Of a stretch of 46,458 nt of DNA, positions 27,487 through 35,728 are shown piece by piece (the first letter of the stretch is position 1; every line of letters begins with the position of its first letter). Location: NCBI GenBank assembly GCA_028285165.1, contig JANQQB010000338.1, positions 1 through 46,458 of the forward strand, written 5' to 3'. The stretch comes from Rhodobiaceae bacterium. GTDB lineage: Bacteria; Pseudomonadota; Alphaproteobacteria; Rhizobiales; JANQQB01. The position numbers and the translations under genes are program-made. The notes below the pieces were generated by a model, which searched no databases, was not told the origin of the DNA, and saw only the letters and a list, made by a program, of their open reading frames with translations.

Positions 27487-27996
27487 CTATCGCGCTTGGA
27501 TATTGGACCGCTGTACGGTGTCGAGATTGCGGCCTTCGATCCGCAGCAGTTTGACAGGCTGGTCGCGTTTCGGAGAGTGAATGTCAGCCACGTCGTAGTA
27601 ATGGGCGTCTCCGGGCTCAAGCGTATACGTCCGGTCGGGTTCAACGAGGATCGGAGCGGATCCCGTGCCCTCCTCCACGATGCGCCAGTCGGTCATCTCG
27701 GTGGTGCCCGCCGCCTGTCCGTAAATCGCCCAGCTCGATCCGTGATCGTGCGGCGTTCCGTGAGCCGGCCCGTCATAGACATGGCCACAGATGCAAAAAC
27801 CGAGATCGGGATCTTCGTAGAGGACTTCTCTCGGGTGGGCGCCGGGCGCGCGTTCCGTCAAATGACGCGCGACGAATTCGTTATCCTTGAGCGCGCTGGA
27901 CACAAGCCCGCAGAGTCCGCGCCGTCCCTCCGGCGTGTCGTTCCGTTTCAGGGACGCACGGATATCGTCCGCAAGTTGTTCCAGGGTAACTGACAT
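27487..27996 (-). CDS. Cysteine-dioxygenase-like cupin
   Basis: A 169-residue single-domain cupin. The first metal motif is GTPHDHGSSWAIYG (H83 and H85), and the second lies in GDAHYYDVADIHSPKR (H132 or H140). This matches the HxH...H iron site of cysteine dioxygenase-type thiol dioxygenases and uncharacterised COG5553-type relatives. The start at 27996 has a strong GGAGG eight bases upstream; a longer frame to 28044 has no support. The likely reaction is O2-dependent oxidation of a small thiol to a sulfinate, but the substrate (cysteine, 3-mercaptopropionate, a persulfide or other) is not determined. It is convergent with the rhodanese gene. Confidence 0.75.
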   Translation of the reverse strand: MSVTLEQLADDIRASLKRNDTPEGRRGLCGLVSSALKDNEFVARHLTERAPGAHPREVLYEDPDLGFCICGHVYDGPAHGTPHDHGSSWAIYGQAAGTTEMTDWRIVEEGTGSAPILVEPDRTYTLEPGDAHYYDVADIHSPKRDQPVKLLRIEGRNLDTVQRSNIQAR

Positions 27997-28068
27997 CGCT
28001 GTTTCCTCCGCTTCGGCGCGCCGGCGCGTCCTTTTAGCGAACAAGGTAGAGCAGCGTGGCCGCCTTGA

Positions 28069-28800
28069 CTATTCGGCTGCAACCTTGTCCGGCGGGATCG
28101 GCACCGGTTTCGGATCGGCACCGTTATCCTCGTCCGGCATGACGAGCCCGGCTGAAATCACCAGTTTGGCCGCATCTTCGACGGACATGTCGAGCAGCTT
28201 GATATCGGTTTTGGGAACGAACAACAAAAAGCCGGATGTGGGATTCGGCGTGGTCGGCAAGAACACACTTGCCATTGCCTCGCCCTCGTCCCCGGTCTTT
28301 TCGAGTACCTCGCCCCTGGCATCGGTTGAGACGAAGACGATGGCCCATAACCCGCGGCGCGGATATTCGATCAACCCGGCCCGCTTGAACGACTGGCCTT
28401 TCTGGGACAGGGCCGTTTCGAAAATCTGCTTCAGACCGCGATACAGGTTCCGGACGACCGGCGTCCGGTCAACCAGCGACTCGCCGAAACTGATCAGGGA
28501 CCGACCAAGAATGCTGGCGGTGATGAAGCCGACTGTTATCAGTCCGAAGATCGCCGCAATCAGGCCGACACCGGGGACTTCGATCGGCAGATAGGTGTCC
28601 GGGTTATATTGGGCCGGGATGAACGGTTTAACGATCCCGTCGATCCACTGAATCGTCGACCACGTCACATAAAGAGTAATGCCGATCGGTCCGGCGATTA
28701 TCAGGCCGGTGAAGAGATAGTTTCTCAGGCGCGCGGCCATGCCGAAGCGTTTCGGGTGATGTTCACCCTCGTCATGTTCCGATGGCTTCAAAAGTGACAT
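28069..28800 (-). CDS. DUF502 family membrane protein
   Basis: A 243-residue inner-membrane protein. Two hydrophobic segments (LFTGLIIAGPIGITLYVTW and GVGLIAAIFGLITVGFITA) are followed by the DUF502 core TPVVRNLYRGLKQIFET, a cytoplasmic or periplasmic beta-rich region and the SGFLLFVPKTDIKLLDM segment. The N terminus is charged and the C terminus proline-rich. The family is widespread and has no established function. Many alphaproteobacteria carry it between recG and glmS. It starts at ATG 28800. Confidence 0.88.
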   Translation of the reverse strand: MSLLKPSEHDEGEHHPKRFGMAARLRNYLFTGLIIAGPIGITLYVTWSTIQWIDGIVKPFIPAQYNPDTYLPIEVPGVGLIAAIFGLITVGFITASILGRSLISFGESLVDRTPVVRNLYRGLKQIFETALSQKGQSFKRAGLIEYPRRGLWAIVFVSTDARGEVLEKTGDEGEAMASVFLPTTPNPTSGFLLFVPKTDIKLLDMSVEDAAKLVISAGLVMPDEDNGADPKPVPIPPDKVAAE

Positions 28801-29178
28801 TGACGTTCCGTTGCTACCCTCAGACTCCCACCTGGCATGAGATCCGGTTGCCGCCCGATTTTACGGCTTTCGATCCCGCCCGATGCTGTGCCACAAAAGT
28901 GTGAATTCCGCGCAACCCGACAAACCGCTTGCCGCGGCTTCCCCTGCCCGTTGTCCAATCGAACCCTATGATCAAACGACGCAACCGGGCCGCTCCTCTA
29001 CCATATATCGAAACGATTGCGCGAAAGGAAAGACTTTGCATCTTAATCAATGCTTTCACAAAATCGGCAGAAGCACCGCGTAGGCCGTTCGCGAAGGAAA
29101 CGCGACCATAATATCGGTCTGTCGCCTTGATTCGATTTCCGCCAAAAACGCCGAGTACACGGTATAGGGTCCCGCTCC
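28801..29178. other. 378-bp divergent intergenic region
   Basis: This region separates the DUF502 gene (minus) from the DUF454 gene (plus) and must hold both promoters. I find no tRNA, no credible small ORF with a ribosome-binding site and no clear sigma-70 pair. A short stem TCGCG-aaggaaa-CGCGA lies at 29089-29105. An AT-richer stretch at 29000-29075 is the likeliest place for a promoter. Confidence 0.3.
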
Positions 29179-29547
29179 ATGCTCAGAATGCTGTATTTCG
29201 TGAGCGGCCTGTTTTTTGTCGGGCTGGCATTTATCGGGGCCTTTCTGCCGGTCATGCCCAGCACGATATTCGTGATCCTCGCCGCGGGGTGTTTTGCCCG
29301 CTCGTCTCCACGCTTCGAGACCTGGCTTCTGGACCACAAACATTTCGGCCCAAGCCTGAAGGCATGGCGGCAGCACGGCGCCATTCTGCCCGGCGCCAAG
29401 GCCATGGCGCTTGCAGGCATGCTGGCCGGTTATCTGATTTTCTGGTTTGTCGTCGAACCGGCACCGTTGCTGGCGATCGGTGTCGCGTCACTGTTGATCT
29501 CAAGCGCCGTCTACGTCGCGACGCGCCCCTCCGGACCGCAACCCTGA
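29179..29547 (+). CDS. DUF454 (YbaN) family inner-membrane protein
   Basis: A 122-residue protein with two hydrophobic blocks, LYFVSGLFFVGLAFIGAFLP at the N terminus and MALAGMLAGYLIFWFVV plus LLAIGVASLLISSAVYV near the end. The diagnostic segment between them is PVMPSTIFVILAAGCFARSS, then RFETWLLDHKHFGPSLKAW. The function of this family is unknown. It converges on the serine-hydrolase gene with 13 bp between stops. Confidence 0.85.
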   Translation: MLRMLYFVSGLFFVGLAFIGAFLPVMPSTIFVILAAGCFARSSPRFETWLLDHKHFGPSLKAWRQHGAILPGAKAMALAGMLAGYLIFWFVVEPAPLLAIGVASLLISSAVYVATRPSGPQP

Positions 29548-29560
29548 CCGCGTATACGCC

Positions 29561-30775
29561 TCAATCCGTCAAGGCGTTGTGCACCAGTGCCTTGAGTTCG
29601 GCCCGGTTGGCGTAGGTGCTTGAGGGAATGAGCTGGGTGAAGAACACCACGCTCAAACGATGCACCGGGTCGATCCAGAAAAACGTGCTGGCGACGCCGC
29701 CCCAGCCGAAATCGCCAATCGAACCGGGAACCCGGGCGCGGGCCGGATCCAGCACGACCGATCCACCGAGGCCGAAACCCATGCCATGCATCGGCATTTC
29801 GGCAAAGGAATCCGGCCCCATGGCGGCAATCTCACCCTCAAGGTGATTGCGCATCATGAACCGGACGATTGACGGAGACAGAAGCCGTGCGGATCCAAGC
29901 GACCCGCCCTGACGCATCATTTCGGCAAACCGCGCCATATCGTCGAGGGTCGACACGAGCCCGCCGCCGCCGGAAAACGTATCGACCTTAGGCGCCAGGA
30001 ATGCGCTCTCTTCGCCTGTCTCGAAAAGCGTCAAGGGCGCTTCCGGGCGATAGGTGTAACAATCAGCAAACCGGCCGACTGACGCGGGCGGAACATGGAA
30101 ACCGGTATCGTTCATGCCAAGCGGCTCAAAGATACGTGTCCGGAACACCGCGTCGAGCGTTTCGCCTGTCACGGCCTCAATCAGGTGCCCGATCACGTCG
30201 ATGGAAATCGAGTATTCCCATCGTGTCCCCGGCACGAACGCTAGCGGCATCTCCGCCACGCGGCGCACCATCCCCGCAAGTCCCCCGACCCCGGGATCGA
30301 AGCCGATACCTTTCTCGGTGTAGTGCCGACTGAGCAGGCCAGGATTGAACGCATAGGTCATCCCGGCCGTGTGGGTAAGCAGCTGGTGCACGCTCGGCGC
30401 GGGGCACCGCTCCGTCTGATCGGGCGATGTCGCGCCGGCTATGAGGGCACGGCACTCCGAGAATTCCGGCAGGTAACGATCGATCGGCGCGTCGAGCGTG
30501 ACGCGACCATCGGCCACCAGCATCATCAGCGCGACGGACGTAATCGGCTTTGTCATGGAATAGATGCGGACAAGCGTATCGTGCTCGAACGGCAGGTCGC
30601 GCTCTATGGACCGTCGGCCGGTCGCCGACGCATGAACCGGTTGACCGTCCTGCAGGATCAGGATCGACGCGCCGGGAAACCGTCCTTCATCGACATATCG
30701 GTCCATCCAGGCGTCGATTCGCGCCAGTCCGGCTGGATCCAACCCGGTGTGTTTCCCGTACTTTGCCGCATCCAT
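29561..30775 (-). CDS. Beta-lactamase-family serine hydrolase
   Basis: A 404-residue protein of the class C beta-lactamase / EstB esterase superfamily. The SxxK motif is S73-MTK in RIYSMTKPITSVAL, the tyrosine motif is WEYSISIDVIGHLIEA, and HQLLTHTAGMTYAF and GGGLVSTLDDMARFAEMM are typical. No signal peptide is visible, so a cytoplasmic esterase is more likely than an antibiotic-resistance enzyme. GGGAG lies just upstream of the ATG. The Old Yellow Enzyme gene precedes it on the same strand, 103 bp away. Confidence 0.88.
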   Translation of the reverse strand: MDAAKYGKHTGLDPAGLARIDAWMDRYVDEGRFPGASILILQDGQPVHASATGRRSIERDLPFEHDTLVRIYSMTKPITSVALMMLVADGRVTLDAPIDRYLPEFSECRALIAGATSPDQTERCPAPSVHQLLTHTAGMTYAFNPGLLSRHYTEKGIGFDPGVGGLAGMVRRVAEMPLAFVPGTRWEYSISIDVIGHLIEAVTGETLDAVFRTRIFEPLGMNDTGFHVPPASVGRFADCYTYRPEAPLTLFETGEESAFLAPKVDTFSGGGGLVSTLDDMARFAEMMRQGGSLGSARLLSPSIVRFMMRNHLEGEIAAMGPDSFAEMPMHGMGFGLGGSVVLDPARARVPGSIGDFGWGGVASTFFWIDPVHRLSVVFFTQLIPSSTYANRAELKALVHNALTD

Positions 30776-30878
30776 GGTTTTCTCCCTGCAAGGTCACCGG
30801 TTCACCGCTTCTGCTGTCGTTGAAACCGGTTCTAATCGTTTCGTGGCGGCAATCCCGATTGGCCGCCTGGTTATGGCA

Positions 30879-31973
30879 TCAGACCTTCCGGTCGCGGGTC
30901 CAGTAGTCCGGGCGGCATCGCACGTACTGATCGGGATAATCGGTTTCCGCACCAAGCGTCCGCGCCGCATGCCAGGCCCATCGCGGGTCGTCCATCATGC
31001 CGCGCGCAAGCATGACAAAATCCGCATCGCCACCGGCGATAACGGCTTCGGCCTGTTCGGCGTCGGTAATCATGCCGACGGCCATCACCGGAATGCCGAC
31101 AGCCTGTCGCACGGCGCGCGCGAACCCGACCTGATAGCCGGGACCGGTCTTGATGCGCTGACGGGCGTCCACCCCGCCCGACGTGATATCGATGTAGTCG
31201 CAGCCGCGCGCCTCAAGCGCCTGCGAAAAGGCAATCGTGTCGTCGAGTGTCGATCCGCCCTCAACCCAGTCAACGGCGCTGACTCGTATGCCGAGCGGCC
31301 GGTTCTCCGGCCATACCGCGCGGACCGCATCGAAGATTTCGAGCGGGAACCGCGTGCGGTTTTCCAGGCTGCCGCCATACATGTCCGTCCGGTGATTGGA
31401 AAGCGGTGAGAAGAACTGGTTCAGCAGATACCCATGGCCGGCGTGCAATTCCATGGTATCGACACCGAGCCGCAGACAGCGTTCTGCGGCAGAAACGAAT
31501 TCCGCTTTGACTTTCGCCATACCAGAGGTTTCGAGCGCCTCCGGGACCGGCCAGTCTTCGGCATACGGCACGGGCGACGGCGCAACCGTCTGCCAGGCGC
31601 CTTCTTCAGGTGCAAGCGGACGACCGCCATCAAGCGGAACATGGCAGGACGCCTTGCGCCCGGCATGGGCAAGCTGCACGCCCATCCTGGCAACGCCCCA
31701 GGTCCGGCAAAAGTCGACGATCCGAGCCATCGCCGCCTCCTGCTCGTCGGTCCACAGACCGGCACAGCCCGCCGTGATGCGCCCGACGGCCGAGACGTGC
31801 ACGGCTTCGGTAAACACGAGGCCGGCAGCGCCCATGGCGAATTGGCCGAGATGCATGAGGTGCCAGTCGTGCATGCAGCCGTCACGGGCGACGTACTGGC
31901 ACATCGGCGAGACAACCACGCGGTTCGAAAGCGCGAGATCGCGCAATTTGATGGGTGAAAAAAGTGCGCTCAC
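30879..31973 (-). CDS. Old Yellow Enzyme family NADH:flavin oxidoreductase (YqjM/NamA-like)
   Basis: A 364-residue FMN-dependent ene-reductase. The N-terminal VVVSPMCQYVARDG carries the redox-tuning cysteine (C25) of the thermophilic-like/YqjM subgroup. The HxxH-type substrate site lies in ELHAGHGYLLNQFFSP with SNHRTDMYGGSLENRTRF, and phosphate-binding GDADFVMLARGMMDDPRW follows. It reduces activated C=C bonds with NAD(P)H. The frame opens with GTG at 31973. The physiological substrate is unknown; the role is often detoxification of alpha,beta-unsaturated carbonyls. Confidence 0.93.
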   Translation of the reverse strand: MSALFSPIKLRDLALSNRVVVSPMCQYVARDGCMHDWHLMHLGQFAMGAAGLVFTEAVHVSAVGRITAGCAGLWTDEQEAAMARIVDFCRTWGVARMGVQLAHAGRKASCHVPLDGGRPLAPEEGAWQTVAPSPVPYAEDWPVPEALETSGMAKVKAEFVSAAERCLRLGVDTMELHAGHGYLLNQFFSPLSNHRTDMYGGSLENRTRFPLEIFDAVRAVWPENRPLGIRVSAVDWVEGGSTLDDTIAFSQALEARGCDYIDITSGGVDARQRIKTGPGYQVGFARAVRQAVGIPVMAVGMITDAEQAEAVIAGGDADFVMLARGMMDDPRWAWHAARTLGAETDYPDQYVRCRPDYWTRDRKV

Positions 31974-32102
31974 GAAAGTCCACTTTTGCGGCAGAAAAAA
32001 CCGGACGCCAAAGTCCGGTGAAAGGAGATCGGAGGCGCCAATCCAGCATGCACCTCCGGACCCGTCAAGGGATCATCCCTCGCCGCCGAGGCGATGCCGG
32101 CA

Positions 32103-33929
32103 CTACTCCACGGTCACGGACTTCGCCAGATTGCGAGGTTGATCGACATCCGTGCCCATGAAGACAGCCGTGTGGTAGGCGAGCAATTGGATCGGCAAGG
32201 CGTAGACCAGCGGCGCGACATAGGACGGCATGTCCGGCAGTACGAGCGTGGTTTCGGTGCCAATGCCGGCAGCGTCGGCCCCGCGCGCATCGGTGATCAG
32301 GATGATGCGTCCGCCGCGCGCAGCGACTTCCTGAATGTTGGAAACGGTCTTGTCGAACACCTCGTCGAACGGGGCAATCACGATGACCGGCATGGTCTCG
32401 TCGATCAGCGCGATCGGCCCGTGTTTCAATTCGCCGGCCGCGTATCCTTCGGCGTGGATGTAGGAGATTTCCTTCAGCTTCAACGCGCCTTCCATCGCCA
32501 GCGGGAAACTGGTGTTTCGACCGAGATAGAGCACGTCGCTGGCCTTTGCGAGCGTCTTGGCGAGGCCCTCGATCTGCGCCTCCAGCTTCAACGCTTCCAC
32601 GCAATGGCGCGGCACTTCCGACAGCGCGCGAACCAGATCGGCTTCCGCCTCTTCGTCGATCGTGCCGCGTTCGCGCGCAGCGCTGACGGCAAGCGATGCA
32701 AGCGTTGCAAGCTGACACGTGAACGCCTTCGTCGATGCAACGCCGATCTCCGGCCCGGCGAGTGTCGGAAACACTACATCGGATTCGCGCGCAATCGTCG
32801 ATTCGCGCACGTTCACGATCGCCGACACGATCTGGTCGTGTTCACGGCAATAGCGCAGCGAGGCCAGCGTATCGGCGGTTTCCCCCGATTGCGAAATGAA
32901 GATCGACAACCCGCCCTTGTCGAGCGGCACGCCGCGATAGCGGAATTCCGACGCAATATCGATATCGACCGGCAGCCTGGCCACTCTCTCAAACCAGTAT
33001 TTGCCGACCAGCCCGGCATAATAGGCCGTGCCGCAGGCCGACATGGAAATCCGGCTCACTTCACTGAAGTCGAACGTGCGATCCGCCCGCCCGTTGGTCC
33101 GGCCATTGGCAAAATCCAGGTAATGCGCCAGCGTATGACCGATCACTTCCGGCTGTTCGTGAATCTCCTTGGCCATGAAGTGACGGTGATTGCCCTTGTC
33201 GACGATGACGGCGCTCACCGAGGACTTTGTTACCGGCCGAGTGACCGGCGCTCCCTCCAGATCGTAAAAATCGGCACCGGCTCTGGTGATCACGACCCAA
33301 TCGCCATCTTCCAGATAGGCGATCCTGTCCGTGAATGGCGACAGCGCGATGGCATCCGACCCGAGGAACATCTCACCGTCGCCGTAGCCGACGGCAAGCG
33401 GACTGCCCGTGCGCGCGGCAATCAACAGATCCGGATCGTGTTCGAAAAGAAAAACCAGGGCAAACGCCCCTTCGAGTCGCCTCAGAGTGCGAAACACGGC
33501 ATCCTTGGCGCTCAGTCCTTCTGCAAGTCCGGCAGCAACGAGGTGCGCGACCACCTCGGTATCGGTTGCACTCTGAAAGCGCGCGCCGGCCGCCTTCATC
33601 TCGTCGCGCAGGGCCTGAAAATTCTCGATAATACCGTTATGCACCACGGCCACGCCGCCGGCCGCATGCGGGTGCGCATTGACTTCAACCGGCGGCCCAT
33701 GGGTTGCCCAGCGCGTATGGCCGATGCCGCTGACACCGGACAACGGCGCGCCTTCAAGCTTGCCTTCCAGATTGCCGAGTTTGCCTTCCGCCCGCCGGCG
33801 CGTCAGCGTGCCGTTTTCCAGCGTTGCCACGCCCGCGGAATCGTAACCGCGATACTCCAGACGCTTCAGCGCATCGACGAGTTTGGGAGCGACCGGCTCC
33901 GATCCGAGAATACCGACAATTCCGCACAT
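32103..33929 (-). CDS. glmS: Glutamine--fructose-6-phosphate aminotransferase GlmS
   Basis: A 608-residue enzyme that makes glucosamine-6-phosphate, the first committed step to UDP-GlcNAc. The start MCGIVGILG places the N-terminal nucleophile at C2. The glutaminase domain (RLEYRGYDSAG, GIGHTRWATHG, NGIIENF) is followed by two SIS isomerase domains (SACGTAYYAGLVGKYW, SQSGETADTLASLRY) and the C-terminal QLLAYHTAVFMGTDVDQPRNLAKSVTVE. A frame extension of 14 residues upstream was dropped because Cys must be second. glmU precedes it on the same strand with a 235-bp gap. Confidence 0.97.
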   Translation of the reverse strand: MCGIVGILGSEPVAPKLVDALKRLEYRGYDSAGVATLENGTLTRRRAEGKLGNLEGKLEGAPLSGVSGIGHTRWATHGPPVEVNAHPHAAGGVAVVHNGIIENFQALRDEMKAAGARFQSATDTEVVAHLVAAGLAEGLSAKDAVFRTLRRLEGAFALVFLFEHDPDLLIAARTGSPLAVGYGDGEMFLGSDAIALSPFTDRIAYLEDGDWVVITRAGADFYDLEGAPVTRPVTKSSVSAVIVDKGNHRHFMAKEIHEQPEVIGHTLAHYLDFANGRTNGRADRTFDFSEVSRISMSACGTAYYAGLVGKYWFERVARLPVDIDIASEFRYRGVPLDKGGLSIFISQSGETADTLASLRYCREHDQIVSAIVNVRESTIARESDVVFPTLAGPEIGVASTKAFTCQLATLASLAVSAARERGTIDEEAEADLVRALSEVPRHCVEALKLEAQIEGLAKTLAKASDVLYLGRNTSFPLAMEGALKLKEISYIHAEGYAAGELKHGPIALIDETMPVIVIAPFDEVFDKTVSNIQEVAARGGRIILITDARGADAAGIGTETTLVLPDMPSYVAPLVYALPIQLLAYHTAVFMGTDVDQPRNLAKSVTVE

Positions 33930-34164
33930 AAAGGGGCCTTTGTCCTGATCGTGTTGCGCGCACCTTGGCACACCGCCCTTAAAGACGCGCTAACCCGCCT
34001 CGCCCCATTCAGTCACGTTTCTTCCGGGCTCGGGCGCCGGCGTCCAAGGTGTTCTATTGGTGACCGCGCTGAGTTAGGTCGATTGGTTCCGAATGGGAAA
34101 TCACGGCGTGTTGCGAATGGTGACAAGGTCGTAGCAATCGACCACGCGCCAAACACAAAATATG

Positions 34165-35523
34165 TCAGTCGTGTTTCTTTTGATTACTTTTTGTTTCGCG
34201 AAATTGCGCGGCCCGGCCTTCTTTGATCACCTGCCGACCTCGCCCGAGTGCCAAAGCGTCATCGGGCACGGTCTCAGTGATCACGCTGCCCGATCCGACA
34301 ATCGCACCGGCACCGATTCGCACAGGGGCCACCAGCGCGGAATTCGACCCGACAAACGCGCCCTCTCCGATTTCTGTCCGGTACTTGAAGAAACCGTCGT
34401 AATTGCACGTGATCGTGCCGGCGCCGATATTCGCCTTTGCCCCGACACTCGTATCGCCGACATAGGACAGATGGTTCGCCTTGGCTCCGGGTCCGAAGAC
34501 CGCATTTTTGGCTTCGACGAAATTGCCGATCCGGGCCTTCTCGCCGATCTCCGTTCCCGGCCGTAACCGGGCATAGGGTCCGATCTGCGCGTCAGCCGCA
34601 ACATGGGCACCTTCGAGATGCGAAAAGGCGCGGATCCGGGCGCCACTCTCGATCACGGTGCCGGGTCCGAAGACGACATGCGGTTCGACCGTCGCATCGG
34701 GCCCGATCTGAGTGTCGGCACTGAAATACACGGTCTCGGGTGCAATCAACGATACGCCGGAGGACAGCACGTCCGCTCGTTTCGCAGCCTGAAAGGCTGC
34801 TTCGCATTCCGCGAGCTGCGCCCGGTCGTTGACCCCCATGACCTCGGTTTCCGGTGCTTCGACTGCGCGCACAACAAGGCCGGCCCGATTGGCGATTTCG
34901 ATCGCGTCGGTAAGGTAATACTCGCCCTTGGCATTGTCGTTCCCGATCGCATCCAGGAGCGACAGCATGGGTGCCTGCGCGAACGCCATGATGCCGGAAT
35001 TGCAGAAGTCGATCGCCCGCTCTGCCGGATCCGCGTCCCGGTGTTCGCGGATTGCGACGACCTGGCCGTCATGCACGATCAGACGACCGTAACCGGTCGG
35101 GTCTGCGGCCCGGAAACCGACGACAGCAATGTCCGCTCCCTCGCTGAGCGCCCGGCGCGCGGCCTGAATCGTTTGCGGTCGCACCAGCGGCGCATCGCCG
35201 AGCAGGACGAGGACATGATCATAGCGATCGGCGATTGCGGTCCGCGCGGCAAGCACGGCATGGCCGGTCCCCAGCCTTTCGGACTGCACATGGCTCGTGA
35301 CGGTTTGTCTCGCGCCTTCTGCCGCCTTTTGCGCCGCCTCGGTCACGGCCGCCATGCCGGGCCCGATAACGATCGCGAGCGTATCGACCTCGGCCTCGGC
35401 TGCCGCGTGGGCGACATGCGCGATCAACGGCCGGTTTCCGACTTCCTGCATCACTTTCGGGCGGGCCGATCGCATCCGTGTGCCCTCTCCCGCGGCGAGG
35501 AGAATTGCAAGCGCCTGTGTCAT
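34165..35523 (-). CDS. glmU: Bifunctional GlcN-1-P acetyltransferase / GlcNAc-1-P uridyltransferase GlmU
   Basis: A 452-residue enzyme catalysing the last two steps of UDP-GlcNAc synthesis for peptidoglycan and LPS. The N-terminal uridyltransferase has ILLAAGEGTRMRSARPKVMQ and VLLGDAPLV. The C-terminal left-handed beta-helix shows repeated hexapeptides and the acetyltransferase motif NFVEAKNAVFGPGAKANHLSY. It is of normal length with an ATG at 35523. It is divergent from the SPOR-like gene and upstream of glmS, a conserved pairing. Confidence 0.97.
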   Translation of the reverse strand: MTQALAILLAAGEGTRMRSARPKVMQEVGNRPLIAHVAHAAAEAEVDTLAIVIGPGMAAVTEAAQKAAEGARQTVTSHVQSERLGTGHAVLAARTAIADRYDHVLVLLGDAPLVRPQTIQAARRALSEGADIAVVGFRAADPTGYGRLIVHDGQVVAIREHRDADPAERAIDFCNSGIMAFAQAPMLSLLDAIGNDNAKGEYYLTDAIEIANRAGLVVRAVEAPETEVMGVNDRAQLAECEAAFQAAKRADVLSSGVSLIAPETVYFSADTQIGPDATVEPHVVFGPGTVIESGARIRAFSHLEGAHVAADAQIGPYARLRPGTEIGEKARIGNFVEAKNAVFGPGAKANHLSYVGDTSVGAKANIGAGTITCNYDGFFKYRTEIGEGAFVGSNSALVAPVRIGAGAIVGSGSVITETVPDDALALGRGRQVIKEGRAAQFRETKSNQKKHD

Positions 35524-35693
35524 TCAAGATCCTTTGGTCTCAACGGTGTCAGGCAGCAAAAGCCCGAACACCGCAACAGCCGGGACGGAGCGGTTTCGGT
35601 GAGGCGGCACGGACTGATGAAGGTGTTCTGCATCACACCAAATTCCGGGCCTTGCAGGCCGAGATCACTGAAGGGAGTAAACCGTAAGAAGTC

Positions 35694-35708
35694 TTAAGAA
35701 TTGTTAAC
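35694..35708. promoter_or_regulatory. CtrA-like motif upstream of the SPOR-like gene
   Basis: TTAA-gaattg-TTAAC lies 20 bp before the ATG of the SPOR-like gene, in the 205-bp divergent gap with glmU. The CtrA consensus of alphaproteobacteria is TTAA-N7-TTAA(C); this one has a 6-bp spacer. A role as a CtrA or general promoter element is inferred from similarity and position only. Confidence 0.3.
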
Positions 35709-35728
35709 CAATTTGCGCGATTGTCGCT

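Noticed and set aside
29561-30775. Reading the serine hydrolase as an antibiotic-resistance beta-lactamase
   Set aside because: There is no signal peptide and the motifs fit the esterase-like branch (EstB type) equally well, so resistance cannot be claimed.
32094-34226. 710-codon open frame opposite glmS
   Set aside because: Antisense shadow of a certain gene, with typical GC-driven composition and no motif.
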